Notes: generated by a model from the sequence alone, not told the origin. A stretch of DNA of 64,000 bases from Persebacter sp965221835 (GCA_965221835.1 OZ244916.1:1920336-1984335), one strand, 5' to 3'. Shown: positions 1 to 8,014, counted from the stretch's first letter. Numbers and translations: made by a program.

Positions 1-2
1 TC

Positions 3-296
3 GCCGCCGCGAACGACAAAAGCGACAACGCGAGGCGGGAAGCGGGACGCCGTCCGCCGCCTACCAAACCCGGGCATATTACTTCGTCCATGCCGGCGAA
101 AATTACGGCGGTCAATGTATCACCCGGCGACAAAGTCAAAAAAGGCGAGGTGTTGCTGATTGCGGAAGCGATGAAAATGGAAAGCGAAATTGTATCGCCG
201 CTGGACGGCGTTGTGTTGAGCGTGCTGGCGGAAAAAGGCGAGCAAGTGACGCCCGACGAAGTGCTGGTGGAAGTCGCTCCTGCGGACGATTCTTAA
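3..296 (+). CDS. Biotin carboxyl carrier (biotinyl) domain, C-terminal end of a larger protein
   Basis: The reading frame is open from the left edge, so the start of the protein is outside the window. The visible part ends in a complete biotinyl domain: the EAMKM motif, with the lysine to be biotinylated at 174-176, is followed by the second half of the hammerhead (SPLDGVV ... GEQVTPDEVLVEV). A Pro- and Arg-rich linker precedes the domain. This arrangement, a C-terminal biotinyl domain after a low-complexity linker, is typical of oxaloacetate decarboxylase alpha subunits, pyruvate carboxylase B subunits and acyl-CoA carboxylase alpha chains. The sequence does not separate these options. It is distinct from accB further on, whose motif is EAMKLM. 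Confidence 0.8.
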   Translation, partial: AAANDKSDNARREAGRRPPPTKPGHITSSMPAKITAVNVSPGDKVKKGEVLLIAEAMKMESEIVSPLDGVVLSVLAEKGEQVTPDEVLVEVAPADDS

Positions 297-328
297 TCCG
301 CCGTTCGCGTTATTTCGCCGATTATTGA

Positions 329-334
329 TACAAT
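329..334 (+). promoter_or_regulatory. -10 hexamer for tRNA-Ser
   Basis: TACAAT lies 13 nt before the first base of the tRNA-Ser gene, so transcription should begin a few bases upstream of the mature 5' end. No convincing -35 box is visible. Confidence 0.45.
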
Positions 335-347
335 TCAATTCTTTTTC

Positions 348-435
348 GGAGAGGTGGCCGAGTGGTCGAAGGCGCACGCCTGGAAAGTGTGTATGCGACA
401 AAATCGCATCAAGGGTTCGAATCCCTTTCTCTCCG
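348..435 (+). tRNA. tRNA-Ser (anticodon GGA)
   Basis: The cloverleaf can be drawn by hand. The acceptor arm pairs 348-354 with 428-434. The D arm is followed by the anticodon stem CACGC/GTGTG with loop CTGGAAA, giving anticodon GGA (reads UCC and UCU). A long variable arm, TGCGA/TCGCA, is diagnostic of a class II tRNA, and the T arm AAGGG/CCCTT carries the TTCGAAT loop. The discriminator is G435. CCA is not encoded and must be added after transcription, unlike the tRNA-Asp at 35 kb. Confidence 0.95.
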
Positions 436-441
436 CCGTTT

Positions 442-1566
442 TTATTTCAATTCCAGCAACAATTGCGCGGCGTCCGGTGCGACTTCGCCGGTGTCGTTAA
501 ACCGCCGTTTGGCGGCGAGGAGTTGTTCAAAAACTGTTTGCGACTCGGCGCGCCGGTTCAATTCGCGCAACATCACAACCGCCTGTTCCCATGCGGCGAA
601 GTTGGACGGATCGCTTTCCACCGCATCCCGGTAAAACGACAACGCCCGCGCCGGGCTGGAATGGGTGTCGCCCAATATCGTGTATATTTGGGAACGGCGC
701 GCGCCGGTTAACAATTTGTCATCTTCTAACGCGACTTGAAAATATTCTACGGCTTTTTCGGTGCGCCCTTCTTCTAGCGCGCTGTTGCCGTAATGTAAAT
801 TGGCGACCGGATTTTTCGGATTGATGCGGGCGAGCATGCGCGCGATTTTATCTGCATCTTTTGTTTTTTGCCGCGCGGTTTCAATGTCGTATAAGGTTTC
901 CCACGCTGCTACATTTTTAACATCCAGCCGCACGACATGCCGGTGCGCGGTATAGCGAGTCGCAAAATCGGCACCGGCAATATCCAGCACGGCGGCGTAT
1001 TGCTGCCAGCGATTTAAATCATTGACATATTCTCCCGACCCCAGCGCGATTTCCAATCCTTCTATCATTTCCGATTCCCATCCCGGCGGACGCAAAATCC
1101 ACAGCATATCTGCAAGTTTTGTTCGCAGTGCGGCGTTTTGCGGGTGCAATGCAACCGCTTTGCGATAGGCGTTTTCGGCGAGTTCCCATTCTTTGATTTC
1201 GTTGTAAGAATCGCCGACCGATTCTATGATTCGCACATCTTTTTGTTCCGACAACTCCCACGCCCGCAAAAAAGCGTCCGCCGCCGGTTGCGATTCGTCT
1301 CGCCCTTTGTGCGCGATTCCGAGATAGCGCCACGCTTCGCTTTCGCCGGGAAACTCCGCCGTCCATTTTTGCGCGAAGGCGAGGAGTTTGTCCCAATCTT
1401 CCGATTCCAAATAAATGTTCGCGCGTTGCATAGGCGTTGCAATAACGCCGGTTTCCAATGCTTCAATTACATCCGATGAAACATCTTGTGCGGCGGCGGT
1501 GAATGACAACGCGACTGCTGCCGCTGTTAGCGCGATACGATGGAGAATTTTTATGGTTGCAGACAT
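442..1566 (-). CDS. Periplasmic TPR-repeat protein of unknown role
   Basis: This is a 374-residue protein. A hydrophobic N-terminus (residues about 8-26, ending AAAQ) looks like a cleavable signal peptide. The rest is helical and carries tetratricopeptide-like repeats from about residue 45 onward, for example YLGIAHKGRDESQPAADAFL, AYRKAVALHPQNAALRTKLA and LHYGNSALEEGRTEKAVEYF. TPR proteins of this kind act as scaffolds for protein contacts. No catalytic motif is visible and no specific function can be assigned. The gene converges on tRNA-Ser. Its start is supported by a TATAAT exactly 6 nt upstream, inside the 3' end of rsmI. Confidence 0.75.
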   Translation of the reverse strand: MSATIKILHRIALTAAAVALSFTAAAQDVSSDVIEALETGVIATPMQRANIYLESEDWDKLLAFAQKWTAEFPGESEAWRYLGIAHKGRDESQPAADAFLRAWELSEQKDVRIIESVGDSYNEIKEWELAENAYRKAVALHPQNAALRTKLADMLWILRPPGWESEMIEGLEIALGSGEYVNDLNRWQQYAAVLDIAGADFATRYTAHRHVVRLDVKNVAAWETLYDIETARQKTKDADKIARMLARINPKNPVANLHYGNSALEEGRTEKAVEYFQVALEDDKLLTGARRSQIYTILGDTHSSPARALSFYRDAVESDPSNFAAWEQAVVMLRELNRRAESQTVFEQLLAAKRRFNDTGEVAPDAAQLLLELK

Positions 1567-1572
1567 TTTTTA

Positions 1573-1578
1573 ATTATA
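1573..1578 (-). promoter_or_regulatory. -10 hexamer, predicted leaderless start of the TPR gene
   Basis: TATAAT on the minus strand is separated from the ATG at 1566 by 6 nt. The expected transcription start falls on or next to the A of the start codon. It overlaps the last codons of the upstream rsmI gene. Confidence 0.6.
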
Positions 1579-2416
1579 AATCATCGCGCGGCGTTCGGGC
1601 AAGACGGCGGCGATAGTAAGACGCCGCGGAATCGCCGGTGAAGCGGGCGACAATTTTCGCCGCCCGCCTTGGCGGCAGTTCCGCCGCCAATGTTTCAAAC
1701 AACAAATCGCCGGCGAGTGATAGCGGTGCGCGCCCCGGCGATTCCACCAAAATCGCAAACTCGCCGCGCGCGGGAATTTCGCCGGTTTGCAATTTTTCTG
1801 CCATTTCCGCCAGCGATGATTCTTCAATTTGTTCGTGCAGTTTTGTCATTTCGCGTCCGATAACAGCGCGCGCGTTGTCGCCCAAAATGTCGCGCAGTTG
1901 CGAGATGAGTGTCGCAATCCGGCGCGGCGATTCGAACAACACGACGGCGCCCGCGAAAGACGGAATGGTTGCCAGAAAACTTTTGCGCGCCGCTGCCGCA
2001 CGCGGCGGAAAGCCGAAAAAATGCACCGCGGATTCTGTACCCGCCGCCGCCAAAAGACAAGTTAAAGCGGATGCGCCCGGCACGGACGATATGCGAATTT
2101 GCGCCGCCCGCGCCATTCGTACGAGTTTCGCGCCGGGGTCGGAAATGCCGGGTGTGCCGGCATCCGACAAATACGCCGCCTGTTTTGCCGTCTGCATTTG
2201 CCGAATCAATTCTTGCGCCGCGCGCGATTCGTTGTGTGCGCGCAGCGACATAACTTTTTTTCCGCCGATGCCGTGTGCGGCGAGAAGTTGCCGCGCGCGC
2301 CGCGTATCTTCGGCGGCGAGAAGCGGCGTTTGCGCGAGAATATCCAGCGCGCGCATGGAAATGTCGCGCAAGTTGCCGACGGGCGAGGCAATTAGATATA
2401 AAATAGGTTTATGCAT
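1574..2416 (-). CDS. rsmI: 16S rRNA (cytidine(1402)-2'-O)-methyltransferase RsmI
   Basis: A 280-residue tetrapyrrole-methylase-fold enzyme that methylates the 2'-O of C1402 in 16S rRNA with S-adenosylmethionine. The N-terminus LYLIASPVGNLRDIS is the family signature. LLAAEDTRRARQLL and YLSDAGTPGISDPGAKLV, the SAM-binding loop with SDAGTP, follow at the expected spacing. The ATG at 2416 is preferred over an upstream ATG because the family starts a few residues before this signature. Its start codon shares the palindrome ATGCAT with the divergent lpoA-like gene. In E. coli rsmI (yraL) is likewise divergent from lpoA (yraM), so synteny supports the call. Confidence 0.95.
   Translation of the reverse strand: MHKPILYLIASPVGNLRDISMRALDILAQTPLLAAEDTRRARQLLAAHGIGGKKVMSLRAHNESRAAQELIRQMQTAKQAAYLSDAGTPGISDPGAKLVRMARAAQIRISSVPGASALTCLLAAAGTESAVHFFGFPPRAAAARKSFLATIPSFAGAVVLFESPRRIATLISQLRDILGDNARAVIGREMTKLHEQIEESSLAEMAEKLQTGEIPARGEFAILVESPGRAPLSLAGDLLFETLAAELPPRRAAKIVARFTGDSAASYYRRRLARTPRDDL
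2399..2404 (+). promoter_or_regulatory. -10 hexamer, predicted leaderless start of the lpoA-like gene
   Basis: TAAAAT lies 6 nt before the ATG at 2411. No Shine-Dalgarno sequence is visible, so a leaderless mRNA starting at the ATG is the simplest reading. Confidence 0.55.
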
Positions 2417-3670
2417 CCGATGAAAAAGTTTGCGGCGTTTGCGGCGGCGTTGTCTCTTTGTTTTCCCGCCGCCGGACAAAGCGATCCGTTGGTGGATTTG
2501 TTGCAGCGGCGCGATTATGACCGCGATGCTATTTTACGGCAATTTCCGTCCGATTTGTCTCCCGCCGATTTGGAAACCCGCGCGCAATCCGATTCGGACG
2601 CGCCCGATAACTCGCAAAACGCCGCCCCTGACAATCTTTTTCGCGCCGATGACGAAAACGCCCCGCCCGAATTTTTGCCGTTTGCACCGCTGCCTTCGGC
2701 GAAATCGGCGGACAATATCGCGCTGGTGTTGCCGACTTTGGCGGACGGAATTGCGGGGCGGGCGGCGCAAAACTTTTATCGCGGTTGCGCACATGTCGCG
2801 GGCGGTGCGACAATTAGTTTATACGCTTTTGATGGCGCATCCGGCGAGGCGGTGCGAAGTTATGCGGCGGCGATTGAGCAAGGTGCGGCGGCGGTAGTCG
2901 GTCCGATGTTGAAAAAAAATGTCGGCGCGTTGCTGGCGCAATATCCGCAAACTTCCGTTCGCACTTTGCTTTTGCAACCCGGGCGCGGCGAGGGCTATTT
3001 TGCGATGAGTTTGGATTCGGCACGGGAAGCGGCGGATCTTGCGGCACTTTTGCGCGACCGTTTTGCCGATTCATTAGTTGTGGAGCAGGCGGGGGCGCGC
3101 GGTGCGGCGTTGCGAATCGCGTTTGAAAAACAATGGACGGCGGCGGGCGGCGTTGCGCCGGGGCGTTTTATGGTGCGCGATGAAAATCGCGATTGGACAA
3201 GATTGTTTGACATGCTGAAAGCCCGCGGCGAAGATGCCGAAAATGCGGACAAAACGCCGCAACCCCCCGCGGTGATTTTCGCCGCCGGGGATGGCGATTT
3301 TGCGGGAAAAACGCGCGGATTCGCCCCGCAACAATATCCGGTTTTTACGGTCAGTACCGCCAACACCGGCGCAAATGCCAAATCGCCGCTGTTTCTGGAA
3401 AATTTAGGATTTATGGAAATGCCGTGGTTTGTCGGATTGGACGATTCGCTGGCGGCGTTTGATTTGCCCGCCGTCCGCACTTTGCCGTTTGTGCGGCAGC
3501 GTTTTTTTGTGTTGGGGGCGGATGCTTGTCGCGCCGCATTAAGATCCCCGGCGTGGCGTGAAGGATGGGCGATGCGCGGACTCGCGGGCGGCTGGCGATT
3601 GCAAAATGGCGTGTTTGTTCGCGCGGGAACGCTCGCCGCCTATCGCGCCGGACGATTGCAGACGTTATGA
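2411..3670 (+). CDS. lpoA: LpoA/LppC-like penicillin-binding-protein activator
   Basis: A 419-residue exported protein. Residues about 4-22 form a signal peptide, and most of the chain resembles a type I periplasmic-binding fold (IALVLPTLADGIAGRAAQ ... GAAAVVGPMLKKNV), as in the C-terminal domain of LpoA. LpoA activates the cell-wall synthase PBP1A from the outer membrane. The assignment rests mainly on synteny: divergent from rsmI, then yraN and dolP, as in E. coli. The protein is shorter than E. coli LpoA and lacks the N-terminal TPR domain. The only cysteine in the signal region sits in LSLC, a poor lipobox, so lipid anchoring is doubtful. A second ATG at 2420 is possible, but the -10 spacing favours 2411. 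Confidence 0.7.
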   Translation: MHPMKKFAAFAAALSLCFPAAGQSDPLVDLLQRRDYDRDAILRQFPSDLSPADLETRAQSDSDAPDNSQNAAPDNLFRADDENAPPEFLPFAPLPSAKSADNIALVLPTLADGIAGRAAQNFYRGCAHVAGGATISLYAFDGASGEAVRSYAAAIEQGAAAVVGPMLKKNVGALLAQYPQTSVRTLLLQPGRGEGYFAMSLDSAREAADLAALLRDRFADSLVVEQAGARGAALRIAFEKQWTAAGGVAPGRFMVRDENRDWTRLFDMLKARGEDAENADKTPQPPAVIFAAGDGDFAGKTRGFAPQQYPVFTVSTANTGANAKSPLFLENLGFMEMPWFVGLDDSLAAFDLPAVRTLPFVRQRFFVLGADACRAALRSPAWREGWAMRGLAGGWRLQNGVFVRAGTLAAYRAGRLQTL

Positions 3671-4008
3671 CGGTGGCGGTCGGAAAAGCGGCGGAAGAAA
3701 CGGCGGCGGTGTTTTTGCAAAAAAACGGATTGCGGATTGTGGCACGAAACTATCGTTGCCGGCAAGGCGAAGTAGACATTGTCGCCGAAGACGGCGGGAC
3801 GCTGGTTTTTGTGGAAGTGCGGCGGCGGCGGCGCGGACATTTCGCCGCCGCCGAAAGTATTGACGGACACAAACAGCGGCGTTTGACAGCGGCGGCGATG
3901 CATTATTTGGCGGACGGCGGTTCGCGCCCGTGCCGGTTTGACGCGGTTTTGGTGGATTCGGAAAACGCGGTGCGATGGTTGCGCGCGGCGTTTGATGCGG
4001 CGGAATGA
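3667..4008 (+). CDS. yraN: YraN/UPF0102 family nuclease-fold protein
   Basis: A 113-residue protein of the YraN (UPF0102) family, a small endonuclease-like fold of unsettled function. The family pattern is clear: GKAAEETAAVFLQKNGLRIV, NYRCRQGEVDIVAEDGGTLVFVEV (the conserved G-E-[IV]-D and F-V-E-V-[KR] residues resemble a PD-(D/E)XK core) and a C-terminal FDAVLVD. The start is set by ATGA overlap with the stop of the lpoA-like gene, which implies translational coupling. A longer frame upstream overlaps that gene and is rejected. E. coli has diaA (yraO) between yraN and yraP. Here it is absent. Confidence 0.9.
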   Translation: MTVAVGKAAEETAAVFLQKNGLRIVARNYRCRQGEVDIVAEDGGTLVFVEVRRRRRGHFAAAESIDGHKQRRLTAAAMHYLADGGSRPCRFDAVLVDSENAVRWLRAAFDAAE

Positions 4009-4023
4009 CGGCGCGGCGCGTGT

Positions 4024-4029
4024 TATAAT
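4024..4029 (+). promoter_or_regulatory. -10 hexamer, predicted leaderless start of dolP
   Basis: Perfect TATAAT, 6 nt before the ATG at 4036. This gives the gene its own promoter although it follows yraN closely. Confidence 0.65.
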
Positions 4030-4035
4030 TCGGAA

Positions 4036-4629
4036 ATGATTGACATGCAAAAACTGACCGAAAAGTTGTGTCGCGCGTTTTTGGTTGCAGCGGCGGCGTT
4101 GTCGCTTTCCGGCTGCCCCGCCGTCATTGCGACCGTCGGCGTAGCGGGCGGCACGGCGTTGAACGACAGCCGGACAATCGGCGCAATCGCCGAAGACGAA
4201 GCGATAGAAACCAAGTTGTTGTATGCAATTTCCGAAAAATTCGGCGCGTCCGTGCATGTCGTCATCACAAGTTATAACCGCCGCGTTTTGCTAATCGGGC
4301 AGGTGCCGTCCGAATCGGTGCTGGAGGAAGTGATAGACGAAGTCCGCCGCATCGAAAATGTGCGCAGTTTGGTGAATAATATTGAAATCGGCAATCCGTC
4401 TTCGCTGACCGCGCGGGCATCCGATTCGGTGCTGACCGCCCGTGTCAAAACCGAGTTGTGCCGCCGCCGACACGAAAACTTTTCGTGTTTGGACATTAAA
4501 GTCGTGAGCGAAAAAGGCGTGGTGTATCTGATGGGGCTGGTCGGCAAAGAGACGGCGGCAATCGCAATAGATACGGCGCGGCGGGTGCCGGGGGTGATCA
4601 ATGTCGTCAAGGCGTTTGAATACCGTTGA
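4036..4629 (+). CDS. dolP: Outer-membrane lipoprotein with two BON domains (DolP/YraP)
   Basis: A 197-residue lipoprotein. The signal peptide ends in the lipobox LSGC (Cys about residue 27). Two BON domains follow. The first runs over about residues 54-120 (DEAIETKLLYAIS ... VLLIGQVPSESVLEEVIDEV) and the second over about 130-197 (DSVLTARVKTELC ... GVVYLMGLVGKETAAIAIDTA). DolP binds anionic phospholipids, localises to the septum and supports outer-membrane integrity. The neighbourhood lpoA-like/yraN matches E. coli yraMNP. The TATAAT 6 nt upstream favours the first ATG over the one at 4045. Confidence 0.9.
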   Translation: MIDMQKLTEKLCRAFLVAAAALSLSGCPAVIATVGVAGGTALNDSRTIGAIAEDEAIETKLLYAISEKFGASVHVVITSYNRRVLLIGQVPSESVLEEVIDEVRRIENVRSLVNNIEIGNPSSLTARASDSVLTARVKTELCRRRHENFSCLDIKVVSEKGVVYLMGLVGKETAAIAIDTARRVPGVINVVKAFEYR

Positions 4630-4642
4630 CGCCCGCCCCGCG

Positions 4643-4819
4643 TTAAATTTCCATCATCTCAAAATCTTCTTTGCGCGCGCCGCATTCGGGGCATACCCAA
4701 TTGACCGGCACATCTTCCCATCGCGTGCCGGGGGCGATGTCGTCTTCGGGCGCGCCTTTTTCTTCATCGTAAATCCAGCCGCAAATCTGGCACATATAGG
4801 TACGGTAAGTTTTTGTCAT
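4643..4819 (-). CDS. rubA: Rubredoxin
   Basis: A 58-residue one-iron electron carrier. Four cysteines in two CxxC knuckles (C10-Q-I-C13 and C43-P-E-C46) bind a single iron. The surrounding residues YMCQICGWIYDEEKGAPEDD, the aromatic core and WVCPECGARK are canonical. It probably passes single electrons in the cytoplasm to an oxidoreductase not seen here. It is divergent from thiD with only two bases between starts, an arrangement also common in pseudomonads. A longer frame upstream overlaps thiD and is rejected because rubredoxin itself begins at this Met. Confidence 0.95.
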   Translation of the reverse strand: MTKTYRTYMCQICGWIYDEEKGAPEDDIAPGTRWEDVPVNWVCPECGARKEDFEMMEI

Positions 4820-4821
4820 AA

Positions 4822-5601
4822 ATGGCATTGTATATGAAATCGCCGCTTGTATTGATATTTTCCGCCGCGGACGGTACTTGCGGGGCGGGAATGATTGCGG
4901 ATTGTCGCGCCGTTTCCGCCGCGGGCGGGATTCCGGCGGCGATAGCGACCGGCATAACGGCGCAAAATTTGGACGGCGTAAAACATTTCTGGCATGTGCC
5001 GTCCGCGCAAGTTCGCGCGCAGTTTGCGGCATTGCAAAGCGGTGCGTTTGCCGCTTGCAAAATCGGTGTATGCGGCATTTCCGCTGCGGCGATTGCGGAA
5101 ATGTTGCCGCGCGGAGTGCAGACCGTTTGGGATCCGGTACTTTCGCCGACGGCGGGTGTGCCGTTTGCAAACAGACGGCGGATGCGGCAAATGTTGCGCC
5201 GTCTTTTGCCGCGCACCGATATTATTACGCCGAATTATCGGGAATTGATTGCACTATCGGGCTGCATATCGGCGGACGAAGGCGCGCGTTTTTTGTTGGA
5301 CGGCGGCGCGCGAATGGTGCTGATAACCGGCATCGGCGGCGGCGAAAAAATGCATCATTTGCTTTACGGGCGGGACGGAAAACCGTTGTGGCGCGCGGAA
5401 TGTCGCCGCCGCGATGGCGATTATCACGGCAGCGGCTGTTTGTTTTCGGCGACATTGGCTGCCCGCATGGCATGCGGCGATTCGCCTTCGGCGGCGGCGG
5501 AATACGCGCACCGCGCGACATTGCGGGCGATAAAATCGGCGATTCGCATCCCGTCTCTCGGCGAACAACGGCTGCTAATGGCGTCGCCCGCCGAAGAATA
5601 A
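4822..5601 (+). CDS. thiD: Hydroxymethylpyrimidine/phosphomethylpyrimidine kinase ThiD
   Basis: A 259-residue ribokinase-fold enzyme that phosphorylates hydroxymethylpyrimidine (phosphate) for thiamine synthesis. Family marks are the N-terminal LIFSAADGTCGAGMIADCRA (the family usually reads SDSSGGAGIQAD), ATGITAQN, VWDPVLSP, DIITPNYRELIALSG and the nucleotide-binding end DYHGSGCLFSATLAA with catalytic Asp and the GSGC anion hole. The S-D-S-S-G-G-A-G stretch is altered to S-A-A-D-G-T-C-G, so HMP specificity is less certain. ATG 4822 or 4834 are both possible starts. No TPP riboswitch is visible upstream. Confidence 0.85.
   Translation: MALYMKSPLVLIFSAADGTCGAGMIADCRAVSAAGGIPAAIATGITAQNLDGVKHFWHVPSAQVRAQFAALQSGAFAACKIGVCGISAAAIAEMLPRGVQTVWDPVLSPTAGVPFANRRRMRQMLRRLLPRTDIITPNYRELIALSGCISADEGARFLLDGGARMVLITGIGGGEKMHHLLYGRDGKPLWRAECRRRDGDYHGSGCLFSATLAARMACGDSPSAAAEYAHRATLRAIKSAIRIPSLGEQRLLMASPAEE
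4827..4832 (-). promoter_or_regulatory. -10 hexamer for rubredoxin
   Basis: TACAAT on the minus strand, 7 nt before the rubredoxin ATG, inside the first codons of thiD. The predicted mRNA is essentially leaderless. Confidence 0.45.
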
Positions 5602-5608
5602 GACGCGT

Positions 5609-6952
5609 TTATTTTTCTTGTTTGATTTTTTCTTCCAGATAGCGAATGCCGACTCCGCCGGCGACAAAGTTGTCGTCCGCCAGCAAATCGGAATGCAGAG
5701 GAAGATTGGTGACGATGCCGTCAATGACATATTCGCCGATGGCGCTTTGCATTCGCGCGATTGCATCGGCGCGATTTTCGCCGCGGACGACAAGTTTCGC
5801 CAGCAAAGAATCGTAATACGGCGGGACGACATAGCCGCGATAGGCGTGCGAATCGATTCGCACATTCGCACCGCCGGGCGTGTGATATTCGTTGATGCGC
5901 CCGGGCGATGGCGCAAAAGTTTTCGGGTCTTCGGCGTTGATGCGGCATTCTAATGCGTGTCCCGAAAACGAAATATCTTTTTGCCGGAAACGCAACGGCA
6001 CACCGCTTGCGATATGCAATTGTTCGTGCACGATATCTATGCCGGTGATCATTTCGGTGACCGGATGTTCCACTTGCAATCGGGTGTTCATTTCAATGAA
6101 ATAAAACGCCGTGCCGTCGTATAAAAACTCAAAAGTACCGGCGCCGATGTAGCGCATTTTGCGACACGCCGCCGCGCAATCTTCTCCTAATGCGCGCAGT
6201 TTTTTGTCGGCGACGCCGGGGGCGGGCGCTTCTTCCAGAATTTTCTGGTTGCGCCGTTGCAAAGAACAATCGCGCGTGCCGAGATGGACGGCGTCTTTTC
6301 CGTCCGCCAGTACTTGCACTTCTATGTGGCGCGGATTGTCCAGAAATTTTTCGGCGTATAATGCGCCGTTGCCGAATGCGGATTGCGCTTCCCGCCGCAA
6401 TATCGGAATCATATTTTCCAGACCCGCCTCGTTTTGGGCGACTCGCATGCCGCGTCCGCCGCCGCCTGCTGCGGCTTTGACTACCAGCGGAAAACCGATT
6501 GCCGCGGCTTTTGTTGTCGCTTCGCGCGGATCTTCGGGCAGTTCGCCTTCGGTGCCGGGGACGATTTTTAACCCGCCTTTTTGTGCGGCTTTTTTGGCGG
6601 CGACTTTGTCGCCCATCAGGCGTATCGTTTCCGGATTTGGACCGATAAAAACGAATCCGCTTTTTTGGACTTGCGCGGCAAAAATATCGTTTTCGGAAAG
6701 CAATCCGTAGCCGGGATGTACGGCTTCGGCGCCGGTAATTTCGGCGGCGGCAATAATCGCGGCAATATTGAGATAACTTTTGTCCACCGGTGCGGGACCG
6801 ATGCAAACCGCTTCGTCGGCGAGACGGATATATTTCGCATCCCGGTCGGCTTCGGAATATACCATTACCGTTTGAATATTCATTTCGCGACATGCGCGTT
6901 GGATGCGCAACGCGATTTCTCCCCGGTTGGCGATGACGATTTTTTTAAACAA
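5609..6952 (-). CDS. accC: Acetyl-CoA carboxylase, biotin carboxylase subunit
   Basis: A 447-residue ATP-grasp enzyme that carboxylates biotin on AccB with bicarbonate and ATP, the first step of fatty-acid synthesis. It matches the family in length. The N-terminus KKIVIANRGEIALRIQRACR, the glycine-rich ATP loop KAAAGGGGRGMRV, RDCSLQRRNQKILEEAPAP, and the catalytic EMNTRLQVEHPVTE with GIDIV are all present. It lies 1 nt downstream of accB and is surely co-transcribed with it. It converges on thiD. Confidence 0.97.
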   Translation of the reverse strand: MFKKIVIANRGEIALRIQRACREMNIQTVMVYSEADRDAKYIRLADEAVCIGPAPVDKSYLNIAAIIAAAEITGAEAVHPGYGLLSENDIFAAQVQKSGFVFIGPNPETIRLMGDKVAAKKAAQKGGLKIVPGTEGELPEDPREATTKAAAIGFPLVVKAAAGGGGRGMRVAQNEAGLENMIPILRREAQSAFGNGALYAEKFLDNPRHIEVQVLADGKDAVHLGTRDCSLQRRNQKILEEAPAPGVADKKLRALGEDCAAACRKMRYIGAGTFEFLYDGTAFYFIEMNTRLQVEHPVTEMITGIDIVHEQLHIASGVPLRFRQKDISFSGHALECRINAEDPKTFAPSPGRINEYHTPGGANVRIDSHAYRGYVVPPYYDSLLAKLVVRGENRADAIARMQSAIGEYVIDGIVTNLPLHSDLLADDNFVAGGVGIRYLEEKIKQEK

Positions 6953-6953
6953 C

Positions 6954-7391
6954 TTATTCTATGACGAATAGCGGTTCGCCGTAGCCGACCGGCGTGCCGT
7001 TGTCCGTCAAAATGCGCGTGACTTTGCCCGCCGCCGTGGACGGAATTTCGTTCATCAGTTTCATCGCTTCAATAATGCATAACGTTTGTCCGACTTCCAC
7101 CGTTTGCCCGATGCGCACAAACGGTGCCGATTCGGGAGACGCCGCACGATAAAAAGTGCCGACCATCGGCGCAACCACATGCCTGCCGTTTGCCGGTTCC
7201 GCTTCCGCGGGCGGCGGCGGCGTTTCGGCATTTGCGGCGGGCGGCGGGGCGGCGACAACCGGCGCGGGCGCATTGATTTGCGCGGGATGTTTGCACAACC
7301 GCAAACGTTCTTCGCCTTCGCTGATTTCCAACTCCGCTACTTGGGATGTTTCAAACAAATCCAAAATAGTTTTCAGTTTTCTTAAATCCAT
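6954..7391 (-). CDS. accB: Acetyl-CoA carboxylase biotin carboxyl carrier protein
   Basis: A 145-residue BCCP. The N-terminal helix MDLRKLKTILDLFETSQVAE is typical, followed by a Pro/Ala-rich linker (about residues 42-68). The C-terminal biotinyl domain (about 70-145) contains IEAMKLMNEI, whose lysine carries biotin. The gene precedes accC directly. A strong Shine-Dalgarno GGAGGGGAAG stands before the ATG, with TAAAAT about 37 nt upstream, so this operon has a conventional leader, unlike many neighbours. The aroQ gene often found just upstream of accB is missing and a TlpA-like gene stands there instead. Confidence 0.96.
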   Translation of the reverse strand: MDLRKLKTILDLFETSQVAELEISEGEERLRLCKHPAQINAPAPVVAAPPPAANAETPPPPAEAEPANGRHVVAPMVGTFYRAASPESAPFVRIGQTVEVGQTLCIIEAMKLMNEIPSTAAGKVTRILTDNGTPVGYGEPLFVIE

Positions 7392-7453
7392 CTTCCCCTC
7401 CGTTTTTTGTCTTTCGGTAATTTTACTGCAAAAAGATGCTAAAAAACGCTATT

Positions 7454-7957
7454 TTATGTTAAATTTTTTGCGATAAACGAATTAATTTCTTCCACCGAAT
7501 GAAATTCTCCGATTTTTCGGGCGATAATGTCGCCTTTTTCGTTTAATAATATCGTATAGGGCAAGACGCCGGTTTCGTTGTTGATTTGCTCAAATAGAAA
7601 GAAAATATCAAATTTTGGGATAAAAATATCGTATTTTATCGCATTTTCTTCAACAAACGGGCGCACAAGTTCGGCATGATCCACGGCAATACCGGCGATA
7701 TGTATATCGGGATTGTCTTTCGCCGCTTGTTGCAAAAGCGGCATTTCGTGGATGCACGGCGCGCACCATGTCGCCCAAAAATTCACCAAACGCGGGGCGG
7801 GCGGCAAATCGGCGAAAGTCGTTTCGCCTTCGTCCAAAGTCGCTAAGGGGGCGGTTTGCAAAATCGGCGTGTCCGGCGTTTGCGTGCCGGTTATTGCCGC
7901 CGCGATGATTCCTAAAACAAGGAACGCCGCCCCGAAAAGAATTTTTTTGCCGCGCAT
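7454..7957 (-). CDS. TlpA-like membrane-anchored thiol:disulfide reductase
   Basis: A 167-residue protein. Residues about 5-24 form one membrane segment or uncleaved signal, then a thioredoxin fold with the redox motif W-C65-A-P-C68 in VNFWATWCAPCIHEMPLLQQ and cis-Pro region GVLPYTILLNEKG. It should face the periplasm and reduce protein or haem-protein disulfides. In Pseudomonas-type genomes tlpA/dsbE-like genes often sit beside aroQ-accB-accC, so the context is familiar. I chose ATG 7957 over an in-frame TTG at 7966 because the TTG overlaps the -10 hexamer. It runs in the same direction as accB. Confidence 0.88.
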   Translation of the reverse strand: MRGKKILFGAAFLVLGIIAAAITGTQTPDTPILQTAPLATLDEGETTFADLPPAPRLVNFWATWCAPCIHEMPLLQQAAKDNPDIHIAGIAVDHAELVRPFVEENAIKYDIFIPKFDIFFLFEQINNETGVLPYTILLNEKGDIIARKIGEFHSVEEINSFIAKNLT

Positions 7958-7965
7958 CGGCGGCA

Positions 7966-7971
7966 ATTATG
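7966..7971 (-). promoter_or_regulatory. -10 hexamer for the TlpA-like gene
   Basis: CATAAT on the minus strand, 8 nt before the ATG at 7957. The site is in the short gap shared with the divergent moeB-like gene. Confidence 0.4.
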
Positions 7972-8002
7972 ACATATCGGCGGCGGGGCGGCAAACTCCT
8001 TG

Positions 8003-8008
8003 TAAAAT
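8003..8008 (+). promoter_or_regulatory. -10 hexamer, predicted leaderless start of the moeB/thiF-like gene
   Basis: TAAAAT, exactly 6 nt before the ATG at 8015. The gap to the divergent TlpA-like gene is only 57 bp. Confidence 0.55.
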
Positions 8009-8014
8009 ATCGCT

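Noticed and set aside
4700..4821. A TPP riboswitch before thiD
   Set aside because: The gap to the divergent rubredoxin gene is two bases and no THI-box sequence is visible.
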